8,094 nucleotides of DNA. Source: Candidatus Cloacimonadota bacterium (GTDB taxonomy: Bacteria; Cloacimonadota; Cloacimonadia; Cloacimonadales; Cloacimonadaceae). The stretch covers positions 1-8,094 of the forward strand of contig JALNYD010000118.1 of assembly GCA_023230025.1 (NCBI GenBank). Reading direction: 5' to 3'. Made by a program: the position numbers and the translations under genes. This document shows, in pieces, positions 6,802 to 8,094 of this stretch; within the stretch, counting starts at the first letter, position 1; each line of letters begins with the position of its first letter. The notes below the pieces were generated by a model. It saw only the letters and a list, made by a program, of their open reading frames with translations, had not been told where the DNA came from and did not search any database.

Positions 6802-7314
6802 TCAAGGTTTGGGAAAGATCGTCGCCCAGTTTGGTTCTATCCGCTCGTCATAACCAAAGCCGTGATAGCTGTTTGAATCTCCGTCAAACCAGGTTTTGCG
6901 ACCCTCGCCAACTGGATTATCCGCATTTGCCACTGCCATGATTATCTGATAGGGTGCTACATGGACGGTGCGGTTTTCTGACACATCCTTCAGCTTATCG
7001 ACCATCTCGGTTGTGTAGATTTCTGTGGGTTTCCAGGCAATGGCAAAGCTCCAGTTATTGGTAGTCCGGGAGGGTAATCCAAGCTCCACCAAAGCTAAGT
7101 CGATATCATATCCGCCAATGCTGCCGTGCTTTTTCCAATAGTCATCAACGTTTCTCTGCAGGGCTTCAATCGCTGTGCGAATTGCCTCTGCCCGTCTGTT
7201 CTGCTGATATCTCCTGAACCTGGGAACGATCAATATGGCGGCTACAATTATAATCACCAGTGCGGCAACGATATAATACTTTATACGGGACTTTTGATTG
7301 CTGGCTTCAGACAT
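6802..7314 (-). CDS. Membrane-anchored pilin-like protein without a recognisable prepilin cleavage site
   Basis: A 170-residue protein with a ten-residue polar N-terminus, one membrane helix (about 13-31) and a soluble remainder. From V20 to about Y59 it looks like the alpha-1 helix of a type IV pilin: hydrophobic stretch, P31-R-F (matching P22 of pilins), RRYQQNRRAEA, then an amphipathic helix ending DDYWKKHGS. The next part, YDIDLALVELGLPSRTTNNW, resembles the beta region of Fibrobacterota/Elusimicrobia-type pilins. However, the positions equivalent to the cleavage glycine and Glu5 are S9 and Y14, and there is no glycine before G64, so a prepilin peptidase should not process it. I infer an uncleaved anchor with its C-terminal domain outside the cytoplasm. 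The start at 7314 is preferred over ATG 7335 because AGGAGT sits just ahead of it. The gene follows rsmD by 40 bases. Function is unknown. Confidence 0.8.
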   Translation of the reverse strand: MSEASNQKSRIKYYIVAALVIIIVAAILIVPRFRRYQQNRRAEAIRTAIEALQRNVDDYWKKHGSIGGYDIDLALVELGLPSRTTNNWSFAIAWKPTEIYTTEMVDKLKDVSENRTVHVAPYQIIMAVANADNPVGEGRKTWFDGDSNSYHGFGYDERIEPNWATIFPKP

Positions 7315-7318
7315 GGTC

Positions 7319-7324
7319 ACTCCT
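7319..7324 (-). promoter_or_regulatory. Ribosome binding site that sets the pilin-like start
   Basis: AGGAGT on the minus strand lies four bases before the ATG at 7314. An earlier in-frame ATG at 7335 would place this site inside the coding region and has no comparable purine-rich sequence ahead of it, so the shorter 170-residue reading is chosen. Confidence 0.75.
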
Positions 7325-7340
7325 GTAAAGCACATTTTTT

Positions 7341-7346
7341 ATTATA
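7341..7346 (-). promoter_or_regulatory. Possible -10 box between rsmD and the pilin-like gene
   Basis: Minus-strand TATAAT is a perfect -10 hexamer inside the very AT-rich 40-base gap, 27 bases ahead of the pilin-like start. At 17 bases upstream the sequence (GAAGTG, at the end of rsmD) is a poor -35 box, and there is no TGn extension. AT-rich gaps make such boxes by chance. It could allow separate expression of the pilin-like gene. Confidence 0.3.
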
Positions 7347-7354
7347 ATATAAGT

Positions 7355-7951
7355 CTATTCGTCCACTTCGCCATAATTGTTCTGAGGCAAAGGGCTCTCA
7401 CTTTCGCTCAGGATGTCCTGCCCGCTCAACCAGGAAAACGAAGCTGTCTTGCCCGTCTTTTGCTTAATGAGTTTGCCTGTAAAATCTTCCTTGATCGCTT
7501 CCTGTCTCGAATGCTCCACGATGATCACCCCATCCTCGCTAAGGATGCTCTCCTGATAAATCGCAGCCAGAGTGGGATTGATCAGATCCCTGGCGTAGGG
7601 TGGATCCAGAAAGATGATATCATATTGCTGTTTGCAATCATGCAAGAAGGGCAACACTTTTTTGCGGTAGATGTGGCATTCATCAGCACAGTTGAGTAGC
7701 TTGATATTGGCCAGAATCGTGGCTATTGCCGGGCTGGCAAACTCCACAAAATCTACCCAGACTGCCCCTCGGGAAAGAGCTTCCAGACCAAATGATCCGG
7801 TTCCCGCATATAGATCCAACACTCGCTTTCCCTCATAATCCTGATAGGCACTAAATAGCATCTCCCGATTGAAATCAGTGGTAGGACGAGTGCTTCGCCC
7901 GGGAACCGCATAAAGCCTGCGTTTCTTGAATTTTCCGCTGATAATGCGCAT
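7355..7951 (-). CDS. rsmD: RsmD, 16S rRNA (guanine-966-N2)-methyltransferase
   Basis: Methylates N2 of a guanine in 16S rRNA (G966 in E. coli numbering) with S-adenosylmethionine, during small-subunit assembly. The 198 residues are close to the usual 180-200. Family marks are all present: RIISGKFKKRRL at the N-terminus (2-13), RPTTDFNREMLFS (22-34), the SAM-binding LDLYAGTGSFGLEALSRGA (45-63), an acidic residue ending the second strand (E70 in VDFVEFAS) and the catalytic DPPY at 116-119. GVIIVEH (141-147) is the fifth strand of the Rossmann-like methyltransferase fold. The last 25 or so residues, polar and serine-rich, are a variable tail. The ATG overlaps the stop of an upstream Cys-rich gene (TGATG), so translation is probably coupled; the own ribosome binding site, AAGAG, is weak. 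In many bacteria rsmD sits next to coaD, but here it does not. Confidence 0.95.
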   Translation of the reverse strand: MRIISGKFKKRRLYAVPGRSTRPTTDFNREMLFSAYQDYEGKRVLDLYAGTGSFGLEALSRGAVWVDFVEFASPAIATILANIKLLNCADECHIYRKKVLPFLHDCKQQYDIIFLDPPYARDLINPTLAAIYQESILSEDGVIIVEHSRQEAIKEDFTGKLIKQKTGKTASFSWLSGQDILSESESPLPQNNYGEVDE

Positions 7952-8094
7952 CAGGAACTCTTATAACGTGGCTTTCCCAAACCCGGAACCTTTATCTCAA
8001 GTTGCACAGGAATGGGATCATGACGGGGGCAGGCGATCAGCAGTATATTCGCATTTTGTTTGCAATGGCGGGTGCACTTCAGGCAAAAGCGATT
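7951..8094 (-). CDS. C-terminal end of an unrecognised cysteine-containing protein, cut by the window end
   Basis: Reading inward from the window edge on the minus strand, a frame stays open for 47 codons and ends at TGA (7953-7951), sharing its last base with the rsmD start codon. The visible peptide begins NRFCLKCTRHCKQNANILLIAC and ends KVPGLGKPRYKSS. Cysteines at visible positions 4, 7, 11 and 22, with histidines at 10 and 25, suggest a zinc or iron-sulfur site (C-x2-C-x3-C-x10-C). The other two frames do not give a better candidate: one meets TAA shortly before rsmD. The TGATG junction, the same type as between the acetyltransferase and trmFO, supports it being a real gene. I do not recognise the family. 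It should be in one operon with rsmD and may carry out an unrelated housekeeping role. Confidence 0.65.
   Translation of the reverse strand, partial: NRFCLKCTRHCKQNANILLIACPRHDPIPVQLEIKVPGLGKPRYKSS

Noticed and set aside
7315..7335. Seven-residue N-terminal extension of the pilin-like protein (ATG at 7335)
   Set aside because: The clear AGGAGT lies between the two ATGs and serves the one at 7314.
7298..7699. 133-codon plus-strand frame
   Set aside because: It lies opposite rsmD, a confidently identified gene, and its translation shows no family features.

Overview
This 8.1 kb window reads as an ordinary, densely packed bacterial chromosome segment with moderate GC content. Lineage is inferred from one protein: a secreted cyclophilin ends in a C-terminal module with an SPNPF start, a WDGRD turn, a GLYVLKI strand and a basic tail. 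Such FlgD-like or sorting domains are common in Cloacimonadota and the Fibrobacterota-Chlorobiota-Bacteroidota group. TrmFO, a DUF3795 protein and a SWIM-type SNF2 protein fit an anaerobic member of such a lineage. The assignment is not proven. I see no rRNA, tRNA, CRISPR array, insertion sequence or integrase, and no gap between genes exceeds about 100 bases.

Left block (1-3530, + strand): the 3' end of an unrecognised gene, a RimI-like GNAT acetyltransferase, trmFO, a 110-residue 12-cysteine DUF3795 protein and the cyclophilin. The first three genes overlap stop-to-start (ATGA at 313-316, TGATG at 733-737), which implies translational coupling. A 61-base gap with a small hairpin separates trmFO from the last two genes. 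Those two are linked because the cyclophilin ribosome binding site overlaps the DUF3795 stop codon.

Centre (3531-6801, + strand): a 100-base AT-rich gap with a consensus TTGACA box precedes a 1056-residue SNF2-family ATPase. This protein has an N-terminal SWIM-like zinc site, a long unassigned middle, and all helicase motifs in the C-terminal 460 residues.

Right block (6802-8094, - strand): a Cys-rich protein cut by the window edge overlaps rsmD (16S rRNA guanine-N2 methyltransferase) by one base. Forty bases further on is a small membrane-anchored protein that looks like a type IV pilin without its prepilin processing site. Its stop codon directly abuts the SNF2 stop codon on the other strand.

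Two RNA methylation enzymes (TrmFO for tRNA, RsmD for 16S rRNA) and a possible ribosomal-protein acetyltransferase give the window a mild translation theme. I did not find a convincing undescribed multi-gene system. The most interesting items are the pilin-like protein lacking the cleavage glycine and Glu5, the cyclophilin-Ig-sorting-domain fusion, and the large uncharacterised part of the SNF2 protein.
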